From positions 15,541-48,713 of the forward strand of contig ONBO01000030.1 in the NCBI GenBank assembly GCA_900316125.1: a stretch of DNA of 33,173 nucleotides, read 5' to 3'. The position numbers and the translations under genes are program-made. Positions 23,279-30,312 of the stretch are shown in pieces (the stretch's first letter is position 1; each line of letters starts with the position of its first letter). The notes under the pieces were generated by a model. That model did no database searches and was not told the origin of the DNA. It was given only the letters and a program-made list of their open reading frames with translations. The DNA is from an uncultured Bacteroidales bacterium (GTDB lineage Bacteria; Bacteroidota; Bacteroidia; Bacteroidales; Paludibacteraceae).

Positions 23279-24616
23279 ATGAACGCAAAAAACGTAGTAG
23301 AAAGCCTTAAGAAAAGATTTCCTAATGAACCGGAATATCTTCAGGCTGTACAAGAGGTGCTTGAGTCTATAGAGGACGTTTACAACCAGCACCCTGAGTT
23401 TGAGAAAGCAAATCTTATTGAGAGACTCTGTATTCCAGACAGAATCTTTACATTCCGTGTATCTTGGGTTGACGACAAAGGCAACGTACAAACAAACATG
23501 GCATACCGTGTACAACACAATATGGCCATTGGCCCATACAAAGGCGGTATCCGTTTCCACTCTTCAGTAAACCTTTCTATTCTGAAGTTCCTTGCATTTG
23601 AGCAGACATTCAAGAACGCTCTTACCACACTTCCTATGGGTGGTGCTAAAGGTGGTTCAGACTTCTCTCCACGTGGCAAGTCTAACAATGAGGTTATGCG
23701 TTTCTGACAGGCTTACCTTCTTGAGTTGTGGCGTCACATAGGTCCTGACACCGATGTTCCAGCTGGTGATATAGGTGTAGGCGCACGTGAGGTAGGTTAT
23801 ATGTTTGGTATGTACCGCAAACTTGCACATGAGTTCACAGGTACATTTACTGGTAAGGGTCTTGAGTTTGGCGGTTCACTTATCCGTCCTGAGGCTACAG
23901 GTTACGGTAACGTATATTTCCTTTGCTCAATGCTTGCAACTCGTGGTATTGACATTAAGGGTAAGAAGTGCCTTGTATCTGGTTCTGGTAACGTAGCACA
24001 ATACACTTGCGAGAAACTTATCCAACTTGGTGCTATACCTCTAACTCTTTCTGACTCTAATGGTTACATCTATGATCCAGATGGTATTACTCAGGAGAAA
24101 CTTGAGTATGTTAAGGATCTTAAGAACGTACAGCGTGGCCGTATCAAAGAGTATGTAGAGAAATATCCAACAGCAGTTTACCACGAGGGTATGCGTCCTT
24201 GGGGTGAGAAGGCTGACATTGTATTGCCATCTGCTACTCAGAATGAGATCAACGGTGAGGATGCTAAGAAGATTGTTGCTAATGGCGTTATCGCTGTTGC
24301 AGAGGGTGCTAACATGCCTTCTACACCAGAGGCTATTGCTACATTCCAGGCTGCTAAGCTTCTTTACTCTCCAGGTAAGGCTTCTAACGCTGGTGGTGTT
24401 GCAACATCAGGTCTTGAGATGAGCCAGAACTCTGAGCGTCTCAGCTGGAGCGCTGAAGAGGTTGACGCTAAGCTCAAAGGCATCATGGCTAACATCCACG
24501 CTAACTGCGTTAAGTATGGTACAGAGCCAGACGGCTACATCAACTACGTAAAGGGTGCTAACATTGCAGGCTTTATGAAGGTAGCTAAGGCTATGATGGC
24601 TCAGGGTATTATCTAA
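23279..24616 (+). pseudogene. gdhA: NADP-type glutamate dehydrogenase with an in-frame TGA at a conserved Cys codon
   Basis: The gene would encode 445 aa of a hexameric GDH, which aminates 2-oxoglutarate with NAD(P)H and ammonia. The first part has YRVQHNMAIGPYKGGIRFH and the catalytic-lysine region PMGGAKGGSDFSPRGKS. At codon 143 (23705-23707) TGA replaces the Cys expected in VMRFCQA, and the same frame continues without loss: QAYLLELWRHIGPDTDVPAG, TGKGLEFGGSLIRPEATGYG, the nucleotide-binding VSGSGNVAQYTCEKL, and ANAGGVATSGLEMSQNS. Only one base separates TGA from TGC or TGT. Options are a point mutation, a base-call error or readthrough. TGA is used as a normal stop elsewhere in the window (4756, 27918), so there is no general recoding. 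The downstream nfnAB-ddh genes fit its metabolism. Confidence 0.93.
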
Positions 24617-24622
24617 TTAAAA

Positions 24623-24643
24623 GTTGAAAGTTAAAAGTTGAAA
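24623..24643 (+). repeat. Short heptamer array after gdhA
   Basis: GTTGAAA, GTTAAAA, GTTGAAA, six bases after the gdhA stop codon TAA. Confidence 0.8.
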
Positions 24644-24682
24644 ATTATAAAAATTTGATACTTTTAACATTCTGCTATAACA

Positions 24683-24720
24683 AATCGGTAAGCGGGTGGC
24701 AAAACACCGGCTTGCCGATT
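24683..24720 (+). other. Long hairpin in the gdhA-nfnA gap
   Basis: AATCGGTAAGC (24683-24693) pairs with GCTTGCCGATT (24710-24720), with one T-G pair. An inner GGTG/CACC stem (24695-24698, 24705-24708) encloses GCAAAA. No T run follows, so it is not a standard terminator; it ends 32 bases before the nfnA start codon. Confidence 0.65.
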
Positions 24721-24752
24721 AGCCTTATAAAAAACAACCAAAAATAATAGTA

Positions 24753-25580
24753 ATGAATTTAATAGTTAACAAGGAATATTTTTCTGAAAACGTGGTACGT
24801 CTTGACATCGAGGCTCCGCTAATTGCTAAGTCACGCAAGGCTGGACACTTTGTCATAGTACGTGTAGATGAAAATGGTGAACGTATTCCGCTTACAATAG
24901 CAGGAAGTGACCTTGAGAAAGGCACCATTACTCTTGTAGTTCAAAAAATAGGTGTGTCATCCACAAAGCTGTGCGCACTTAATGCTGGTGATTATGTAGC
25001 AGACGTAGTAGGTCCGCTTGGTAAAGCCACCCACATTGAGAATTTTGGCACAGTGGTTTGTGCTTGCGGTGGCGTTGGTACAGCTCCAATGCTCCCTATC
25101 GCCGAGGCCATGAAAAAGGCCGGCAATAAGGTTATAACAGTGCTTGCCGCACGTACAAAAGACCTGATTATTCTGGAAGAGCAGATGCGCAAGGTTTCTG
25201 ATGAGGTTATCATTATGACTGACGATGGAAGCTACGGCACCAAAGGTCTTGTTACTAACGGCGTGGAGGGTGTTATTAACAGAGAGAAGGTTGATCTCTG
25301 CGTAACAATAGGCCCTGCCATTATGATGAAGTTTGTGTCACTGCTTACAAAGAAGTACGAGGTGCCTACAGTGGCTTCACTGAACACTATCATGGTTGAC
25401 GGCACAGGTATGTGCGGCGCCTGCCGTGTTAGCATAGGCGGCGAGACCAAGTTTGTATGCGTTGACGGCCCTGAGTTTGACGCTCACCAGGTTAACTTTG
25501 ATGAGATGATGATGCGTATGGGCGCATACAGAGAGCAGGAACAGGCAACATTTGCCAAATATAAGGAATCTATTAAATAA
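24753..25580 (+). CDS. nfnA: NfnA: small subunit of NADH-dependent ferredoxin:NADP oxidoreductase
   Basis: The 275-aa flavoprotein belongs to the ferredoxin-NADP reductase/PyrK-like group. FAD domain near the start (KAGHFVIVRVDENGERIPLT), NAD-binding segment VVCACGGVGTAPMLPIAEAM, and a C-terminal [2Fe-2S] site in DGTGMCGACRVSIGG with a further Cys in KFVCVDGPEFDAH. With NfnB it forms an electron-bifurcating transhydrogenase in anaerobes that links NADH, reduced ferredoxin and NADPH. The assignment depends on its partner 11 bases downstream. A PyrK or sulfide dehydrogenase subunit is the alternative, but no dihydroorotate dehydrogenase gene is near. Cytosolic. Confidence 0.87.
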   Translation: MNLIVNKEYFSENVVRLDIEAPLIAKSRKAGHFVIVRVDENGERIPLTIAGSDLEKGTITLVVQKIGVSSTKLCALNAGDYVADVVGPLGKATHIENFGTVVCACGGVGTAPMLPIAEAMKKAGNKVITVLAARTKDLIILEEQMRKVSDEVIIMTDDGSYGTKGLVTNGVEGVINREKVDLCVTIGPAIMMKFVSLLTKKYEVPTVASLNTIMVDGTGMCGACRVSIGGETKFVCVDGPEFDAHQVNFDEMMMRMGAYREQEQATFAKYKESIK

Positions 25581-25591
25581 GCACGGAAATT

Positions 25592-27040
25592 ATGGAACTG
25601 ACAGATAGAAACGCAGCATGGCGTGAGGAATTACGCAAATCTATGAGCAATAAGGACAGAACCAATATTGCCCGTGTGAAAATGACAGAGCTTGACGGCG
25701 AGTACCGCAGTCATAACTCAGAGGAGGTTAACCAAGGACTTACAAAGGAGCAGGCGCTTCTTGAGGCCAAGCGTTGTCTTGACTGCCCAAAGCCAAGCTG
25801 TATGACAGGCTGCCCAGTAAGCATCAACATACCTTCATTTATCAAGAATATTGAGCGTGGCGAGTTCCTTGGAGCCGCCAAGGTGCTTAAGATGACATCC
25901 GCCCTGCCTGCAGTTTGCGGACGTGTATGTCCTCAGGAGAAGCAGTGTGAGAGCCAGTGCATCCACCTCAAGATGGGCAAGCCAGCAGTGGCAATAGGCT
26001 ATCTGGAGCGTTTTGCAGCAGACTATGAGCGTGAGAGCGGAAACATAAGCCTTCCAGAGCTTGCTCCAAAGAACGGCATCAAGGTTGGTGTTGTGGGTTC
26101 AGGCCCTGCCGGACTGAGCTTTGCTGGTGACATGGCCAAGATGGGCTATGACGTTACCGTGTTTGAGGCTCTGCATGAGATAGGCGGTGTGCTCAAGTAT
26201 GGTATTCCAGAGTTCCGTCTGCCTAACTCAATAGTTGACGTGGAGATTAACAACCTTGAGAAGATGGGCGTTAAGTTCCAGAAAGACTGCATCGTGGGTA
26301 AGACTATTAGTTTTGATGACCTCAAAGCTGATGGCTTTAAGGGGCTGTTTGTAGCATCTGGCGCAGGTCTGCCTAACTTTATGAATATAAAGGGAGAGAA
26401 CCTTATTGGCGTTATGTCATCTAACGAGTACCTTACACGTGTGAACCTTATGGGTGCCGCAAAAGATGAGTTTGACACCCCGGTTCTAAAAGGCAAGCGC
26501 GTGGCAGTTATTGGTGGTGGTAACACCGCTATGGACTCTGTACGTACAGCAAAACGTCTGGGCGCAGAACTTGCAATGATAGTTTACCGCCGTTCAGAGG
26601 ATGAGATGCCAGCACGTAAGGAAGAGGTTAAGCACGCCAAGGAGGAGGGTGTTGAGTTCCGTACTCTTCACAATCCTATCGAGTACATCGGCGATGAGAA
26701 GGGCCGTGTAAAACAGATGCTTCTGCAGAAGATGGAGCTTGGTGAGCCAGACGCAAGCGGCCGTCGCAAACCAGTGGCCATTGAGGGCGCAACTGAGCTT
26801 ATTGACGTAGACACAGTGATTGTGAGCGTAGGCGTATCACCTAACCCACTTATTCCTCGTTCAATAGACGGCTTGGAGGTAAGCAAGAAAGGCACCATAG
26901 TTGTGGGCGAGAACATGCAGAGCTCCATTCCAATGATATTTGCTGGTGGCGACATCGTGCGTGGCGGCGCTACAGTTATCCTTGCCATGGGTGACGGACG
27001 CAAGGCCGCAGCAGAAATGGATGCATATCTAAAGAAATAA
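25592..27040 (+). CDS. nfnB: NfnB / GltD-like large subunit of NADH-dependent ferredoxin:NADP oxidoreductase
   Basis: The 482-aa protein has an N-terminal iron-sulfur region with cysteines in KRCLDCPKPSCMTGCPVSIN and VCGRVCPQEKQCESQCIHL (two [4Fe-4S] clusters). An FAD-binding motif follows in VGVVGSGPAGLSFAGDMAKM, then an NADPH-binding motif in VAVIGGGNTAMDSVRTAKR, and the end IFAGGDIVRGGATVILAMGDG is typical. This layout is shared with the small subunit of glutamate synthase, and such genes are often labelled glutamate synthase; there is no large glutamate synthase subunit here, and coupling to nfnA supports NfnB. Role: NADPH supply from NADH and reduced ferredoxin. Confidence 0.88.
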   Translation: MELTDRNAAWREELRKSMSNKDRTNIARVKMTELDGEYRSHNSEEVNQGLTKEQALLEAKRCLDCPKPSCMTGCPVSINIPSFIKNIERGEFLGAAKVLKMTSALPAVCGRVCPQEKQCESQCIHLKMGKPAVAIGYLERFAADYERESGNISLPELAPKNGIKVGVVGSGPAGLSFAGDMAKMGYDVTVFEALHEIGGVLKYGIPEFRLPNSIVDVEINNLEKMGVKFQKDCIVGKTISFDDLKADGFKGLFVASGAGLPNFMNIKGENLIGVMSSNEYLTRVNLMGAAKDEFDTPVLKGKRVAVIGGGNTAMDSVRTAKRLGAELAMIVYRRSEDEMPARKEEVKHAKEEGVEFRTLHNPIEYIGDEKGRVKQMLLQKMELGEPDASGRRKPVAIEGATELIDVDTVIVSVGVSPNPLIPRSIDGLEVSKKGTIVVGENMQSSIPMIFAGGDIVRGGATVILAMGDGRKAAAEMDAYLKK

Positions 27041-27065
27041 CTGGTGAACCAAAAAATATAAAATT

Positions 27066-27920
27066 ATGAATAAAGTAAAAATAGCCATAATCGGTTACGG
27101 CAACATTGGTAAATTTGCCGTAGAGGCAGCTCAGGCAGCCCCCGATATGGAGATTGCAGGAATTGTTCGCCGTGCAAGTTCTGTAGGCAAAATTGAAAAA
27201 GAGCTTGAGGGCATCAAGGTGGTTTCTAATATTGACGAGCTGGGCAAAGTGGATGTGGCTGTTATTTGCGGTCCGTCACGTTCTTGCCCTGAACTTGCAG
27301 AGCCTCTGCTAAAGAAGGGAATCTGCACTGTTGACAGCTTTGACATTCACACACAGGTGTGGGAGACCCTTATGAAGCTTGACGCAGCTGCCAAGGAAGG
27401 CGGCGCGGCTGCAATCATATCAGCAGGCTGGGACCCAGGATCAGATTCTGTAATCCGCACCCTTCTGCTTGCCATGGCTCCAAAGGGCATCACCTACACA
27501 AACTTTGGTCCAGGTATGAGCATGGGTCACTCAGTGGTGGCACGTTCTAAGGACGGCGTTAAAAACGCACTCTCAATGACCATTCCAGTGGGTACAGGTT
27601 TGCATCGCCGTATGGTGTATGTAGAGCTCGAAGAGGGCTACACTCTTGAGCAGGTGTCTGCCGCCATCAAGGCTGATGACTACTTTGCACATGATGAGAC
27701 CCACGTAATTGCTGTTGACAGCGTTGACAACGTGCGTGACATGGGCCACGGTGTACTACTTGAGCGCAAGGGCGTGAGCGGCAAGACTCAGAACCAGAAC
27801 TTCAAGTTCACCATGAGCATAAACAACCCTGCCCTCACAGCGCAGATTCTCATAGCCTGCGCCCGTGCAGTGCTCAAGCAGAAGTCAGGCGCCTACACCC
27901 TACCTGAGATAGCCTTATGA
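27066..27920 (+). CDS. ddh: meso-Diaminopimelate D-dehydrogenase
   Basis: The 284-aa oxidoreductase forms meso-diaminopimelate from tetrahydrodipicolinate, NADPH and ammonia in one step, feeding lysine and peptidoglycan synthesis. It has the nucleotide-binding GYGNIGK near residue 11, then CGPSRSCPELAEPLL, DSFDIHTQVW and the signature SAGWDPGSDSVIRTLLLAMAP. Slightly short compared with some family members but complete. It starts 25 bases after nfnB, so it may be co-transcribed and would benefit from NADPH. Its last 47 bases overlap the end of corA on the other strand, and it ends with TGA. Confidence 0.93.
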   Translation: MNKVKIAIIGYGNIGKFAVEAAQAAPDMEIAGIVRRASSVGKIEKELEGIKVVSNIDELGKVDVAVICGPSRSCPELAEPLLKKGICTVDSFDIHTQVWETLMKLDAAAKEGGAAAIISAGWDPGSDSVIRTLLLAMAPKGITYTNFGPGMSMGHSVVARSKDGVKNALSMTIPVGTGLHRRMVYVELEEGYTLEQVSAAIKADDYFAHDETHVIAVDSVDNVRDMGHGVLLERKGVSGKTQNQNFKFTMSINNPALTAQILIACARAVLKQKSGAYTLPEIAL

Positions 27921-28830
27921 AATACACCGTTGTCAGCGCCGTGAACACTATAGTAAGGAACGTTACTATGTAGAACATAGGGTTGAAAATGGTGGTGTCA
28001 ATCTCAAGGTTCATACCAAAGAAGCTCGCTATCAATGTAGGCATCATGAGTACAATGGATATGGTGGTGAGGCGTTTCATCACCACGTTCAGGTTATTTG
28101 AAATAACTGAAGCGTAGGCATCCATCATGCCAGAGAGAATGTCACTGTATATGTTAGTGGTTTCAAGCGCCTGCTTTGACTCAATCTCAACATCCTCCAC
28201 AAGGTCCGGGTCAAACTGCTCCTTAGAAGAACGCAGGTTCTTGAGACGGTGACAGAGAATGTCATTGCTACGGAGCGATGTGGTGAAGTAAACCAAACTC
28301 TTCTCAAGCTTGAGAAGTGTCTGAAGCTCCTCATTACGGATTGAGTTTTCAAGCTCCTTCTCTGCAATACGTGTGCGGTTGTTAATCTGCTTCAAGTATT
28401 TAAGGAACCAGATACTTGCAGAGAGCAGCAGACGGAACACAAAGTTTATGTTGTCCGTGCGCTTAATGTTCTTGCGCTTGGTGTACTGGATAAAATCCGG
28501 GATAAGGTCATTTTTGTGGAAACAGACTGACACAAATACGTCATCTTTGTAGATGATACCGAGCGGCACAGTGGTGAAAGGGCCTGTAGTGTCATACTCT
28601 TCCGCCTTACACGGAATACGCATAAGAATAAAGCACCAGCCGTCCTCAACTTCAACACGCGGGCGCTCATCAACGTCTTCTATATCTTCATAGAAAGCGA
28701 GTGGCACACCTAGTGTGTCAATGGCATACTCTTTATCCTCTTGTGTAGGTTTGGTAATGTTTACCCAGCAGCCGGGTTCCCATTTAGGAGTGGCAACCAA
28801 TCCGTTGCCGTTGATAAGAAATGATCTCAT
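27874..28830 (-). CDS. corA: CorA-family Mg2+/divalent cation transporter
   Basis: The 318-aa protein has a long, mostly charged cytosolic N-terminal domain. Two C-terminal membrane spans follow: SIVLMMPTLIASFFGMN, with the signature GMN that forms the pore mouth, and FYIVTFLTIVFTALTTVYF. This is the standard CorA build. The ATG at 28830 (MRSFLINGNGLVATPKW) sits 8 bases after GGAGG, a rare strong Shine-Dalgarno; the frame is open further upstream without an ATG. The 110-base leader holds an 11-codon reading frame and two competing stems. The 3' end overlaps ddh by 47 bases with no terminator in between. Confidence 0.93.
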   Translation of the reverse strand: MRSFLINGNGLVATPKWEPGCWVNITKPTQEDKEYAIDTLGVPLAFYEDIEDVDERPRVEVEDGWCFILMRIPCKAEEYDTTGPFTTVPLGIIYKDDVFVSVCFHKNDLIPDFIQYTKRKNIKRTDNINFVFRLLLSASIWFLKYLKQINNRTRIAEKELENSIRNEELQTLLKLEKSLVYFTTSLRSNDILCHRLKNLRSSKEQFDPDLVEDVEIESKQALETTNIYSDILSGMMDAYASVISNNLNVVMKRLTTISIVLMMPTLIASFFGMNLEIDTTIFNPMFYIVTFLTIVFTALTTVYFIRLSQVGCRRLTSA

Positions 28831-28886
28831 AGGCTTAGCCTCCAAAATTTGGGTGGATGGAGACCTGAAAGCCCCTCATCCAATTA
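28831..28886 (-). promoter_or_regulatory. Possible two-state RNA leader of corA
   Basis: On the minus strand TGGATG can pair with CATCCA (6 bp). An overlapping stretch, CTCCA, can instead pair with TGGAG, which contains the corA Shine-Dalgarno GGAG. The two stems share bases, so they exclude each other. This is read by eye; no folding was run. Confidence 0.4.
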
Positions 28887-28919
28887 AACAGTAAAATAAT
28901 CCGGATGATAATCGTCCAT
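28884..28919 (-). CDS. Possible corA upstream leader peptide, 11 aa
   Basis: ATG to TAA encodes MDDYHPDYFTV, acidic with a proline and three aromatics, 53 bases upstream of the corA start. Its stop codon touches the first stem of the possible leader switch. Mg2+ transporter leaders in enterobacteria (mgtL) include short Asp/Glu/Pro-rich frames; similarity of kind only. There is no direct proof it is translated. Confidence 0.35.
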   Translation of the reverse strand: MDDYHPDYFTV

Positions 28920-28948
28920 TCTTCTCGTAAAAAATTGGTTTGCAACCG

Positions 28949-28956
28949 CAAAAGTA
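28949..28956 (-). promoter_or_regulatory. Probable corA -7 box
   Basis: TACTTTTG on the minus strand. It predicts a leader of about 110 bases before the corA ATG, enough to include the small reading frame and both stems. Confidence 0.5.
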
Positions 28957-28995
28957 CAACAAATAATTTAAAATCGCTCACTACAGCCACATTTT

Positions 28996-29027
28996 ATTGC
29001 ACAAATTGCGCATTATTCATAATTTTG
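28996..29027 (+). promoter_or_regulatory. Probable promoter of the BACON lipoprotein gene
   Basis: ATTG (28996-28999), 20 bases, TAATTTTG (29020-29027), 15-27 bases before the candidate start codons. Confidence 0.55.
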
Positions 29028-29053
29028 CCCTCCGTAATGAAATGAATACACAT

Positions 29054-30091
29054 ATGAAAAAGATAGTATTATTTTTAGCAGCAGCCACCGCGTTGCTGCT
29101 TTCTGCCTGTGTAAAACCAGAGGCAGAGCCACAGGAGGTTGAGTTTTTAAGAATCAACAAAGTTGAAGTGAACATTCCTGGCGGCGGAGGCGAGGCCAAT
29201 GTTACAGTTGAGTCAAACACATCATGGACTGTTAAATCTAATGAAAACTGGGCTGCAGTAAACCCAACCAGCGGAAGCGGGAACGGCTCATTCACTATTA
29301 AGGTGGAGGCCAACCCTGATACGGAGAGAGACATGGCTAAGATTACAGTTTCAACTTCAAGTGTTTCTCTTGAAATCAGAGTAAGCCGTGCCGCAGGTGC
29401 CAAATCAGGCCCCGATGTTACGGACTGCCAGGGTAACAAATACCCTACAGTCTATATAGGTGAAAAGCTATGGATGGCTGAAAACTTGAAAGCAACCAAG
29501 TACAGCACTAACAGTGAGCGCCAGGGCGCAGATCTTTCAATCTCCGCCAGCTCCAAGACAAAGCCGTACTACGCAATAACCTCAGACAAAAACAACTGGA
29601 TTATAGAGCATGAGGTAAAACTTTCTGACGAACAGATTGGCAAGTTGGGAATACTCTACAACTGGGCTGCAGCAGTAGGTCTTGAGGATGGTAGCACACA
29701 GACGTCTGAGTTTACGAGCCAGCGCCAAGGCATCTGCCCTGACGGCTGGCACATACCTACCTTAACAGAGTGGGAGGAGATGATAGCGCAGATTGAATAT
29801 AATGACGGCTATGGCAAAGGTACTGCCGGCACACACCTTAAAACTACAACCGGCTGGTATGAAAACACAGGCACAGACAGCTACAAGTTTGCCGCCCTGC
29901 CTGCAGGACAGGCTGAAGGTGTAAAAGTATTTAGTGTGGGCGATATGGGCGTATTTCAGAGCGCCACGTTACGTTCAGGCCAGCCAACCTCAATTTCAGT
30001 GGCACAGCTGCGATATGACGACCCTGCACTCAGCTGCCCAAGCGCCAGAACAAAAAATCTGGCTCTCAGCGTGCGCTGCGTGAAAAACTGA
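29054..30091 (+). CDS. BACON-domain lipoprotein with FISUMP-type C-terminal domain
   Basis: The 345-aa predicted lipoprotein has a signal peptide ending LLLSAC (Cys19). A BACON domain (about residues 30-112) follows with VNIPGGGGEANVTVESNTSW and the tryptophan-rich SNENWAAVNP. The C-terminal two thirds are a FISUMP domain (TIGR02145, first described as a Fibrobacter succinogenes paralogous family): DCQGNKYPTVYIGEKLWMAE, LYNWAAAVG, GICPDGWHIPTLTEWEEM and the ending ALSVRCVKN. BACON domains are common in Bacteroidota surface proteins and are thought to bind glycans or mucin; the FISUMP role is unknown. The ATG at 29042 is an alternative start. It stands alone, with no susC/susD partner nearby. 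Confidence 0.9.
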   Translation: MKKIVLFLAAATALLLSACVKPEAEPQEVEFLRINKVEVNIPGGGGEANVTVESNTSWTVKSNENWAAVNPTSGSGNGSFTIKVEANPDTERDMAKITVSTSSVSLEIRVSRAAGAKSGPDVTDCQGNKYPTVYIGEKLWMAENLKATKYSTNSERQGADLSISASSKTKPYYAITSDKNNWIIEHEVKLSDEQIGKLGILYNWAAAVGLEDGSTQTSEFTSQRQGICPDGWHIPTLTEWEEMIAQIEYNDGYGKGTAGTHLKTTTGWYENTGTDSYKFAALPAGQAEGVKVFSVGDMGVFQSATLRSGQPTSISVAQLRYDDPALSCPSARTKNLALSVRCVKN

Positions 30092-30093
30092 TA

Positions 30094-30121
30094 ATTTTCA
30101 ACTTTCAATTTTTAATTTTCA
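30094..30121 (+). repeat. Heptamer array after the BACON lipoprotein gene
   Basis: ATTTTCA, ACTTTCA, ATTTTTA, ATTTTCA, beginning two bases after the stop codon; opposite in sense to the arrays after the synthetase, valS and gdhA. Confidence 0.8.
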
Positions 30122-30132
30122 ATTAATTGTAT

Positions 30133-30140
30133 TATCTTTG
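30133..30140 (+). promoter_or_regulatory. -7 box of the leu operon
   Basis: TATCTTTG, 20 bases before the leader peptide ATG; the -33 position falls inside the heptamer array and has no exact TTTG. Confidence 0.65.
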
Positions 30141-30160
30141 CACGCTGTAAACAGAAATAT

Positions 30161-30226
30161 ATGTTGAACTCTATTCTAATTAACGGCTTTATTATTATTC
30201 TACTACGTAACTGTGGATGGAAGTGA
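30161..30226 (+). CDS. Leucine/isoleucine attenuator leader peptide, 21 aa
   Basis: A 21-codon frame, ATG to TGA, with runs SILI and FIIILL: six Ile and four Leu among 21 residues, with rare-looking CTA used for three of the Leu codons. It lies between the leu promoter and a strong terminator 40 bases downstream and ahead of leuA. That is the classical layout of a ribosome-mediated attenuator sensing branched-chain aminoacyl-tRNA. The control codons are at codons 5-7 and 11-15. Confidence 0.8.
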   Translation: MLNSILINGFIIILLRNCGWK

Positions 30227-30242
30227 TAGGCGTGTAATTAGA
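30175..30242 (+). promoter_or_regulatory. Alternative pairing in the leu leader
   Basis: TCTAATTA (30175-30182), within the Ile/Leu codons, is fully complementary to TAATTAGA (30235-30242) just after the leader stop codon. In addition GGCTT (30185-30189) can pair with AAGCC (30266-30270), the 5' arm of the terminator, as a possible antiterminator. These are by-eye pairings. Confidence 0.55.
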
Positions 30243-30265
30243 GAGCGGATTTAGATAAAAAGTTT

Positions 30266-30299
30266 AAGCCTTTTCACTTCCAAAGTGAAAAGGCTTTTT
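30266..30299 (+). terminator. leu attenuator terminator
   Basis: AAGCCTTTTCACTT (30266-30279) pairs perfectly over 14 bp with AAGTGAAAAGGCTT (30283-30296) around a 3-base loop, ending in a T run. It lies 14 bases before the leuA start codon, so it must be disrupted or bypassed for leuA to be expressed. Confidence 0.92.
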
Positions 30300-30312
30300 A
30301 ATTATAAAAACT

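Noticed and set aside
23705..23707. Selenocysteine codon in gdhA
   Set aside because: A Cys-to-Sec change in GDH is not known to me, no clear SECIS hairpin is apparent just downstream, and a one-base error or mutation explains it more simply.
24683..24720. Rho-independent terminator of gdhA
   Set aside because: The stem is good but there is no T run on either side; kept as an unexplained hairpin instead.
25592..27040. Glutamate synthase small subunit (GltD)
   Set aside because: No large subunit is nearby and the gene is coupled to a PyrK/Nfn-type partner, so NfnB fits better.
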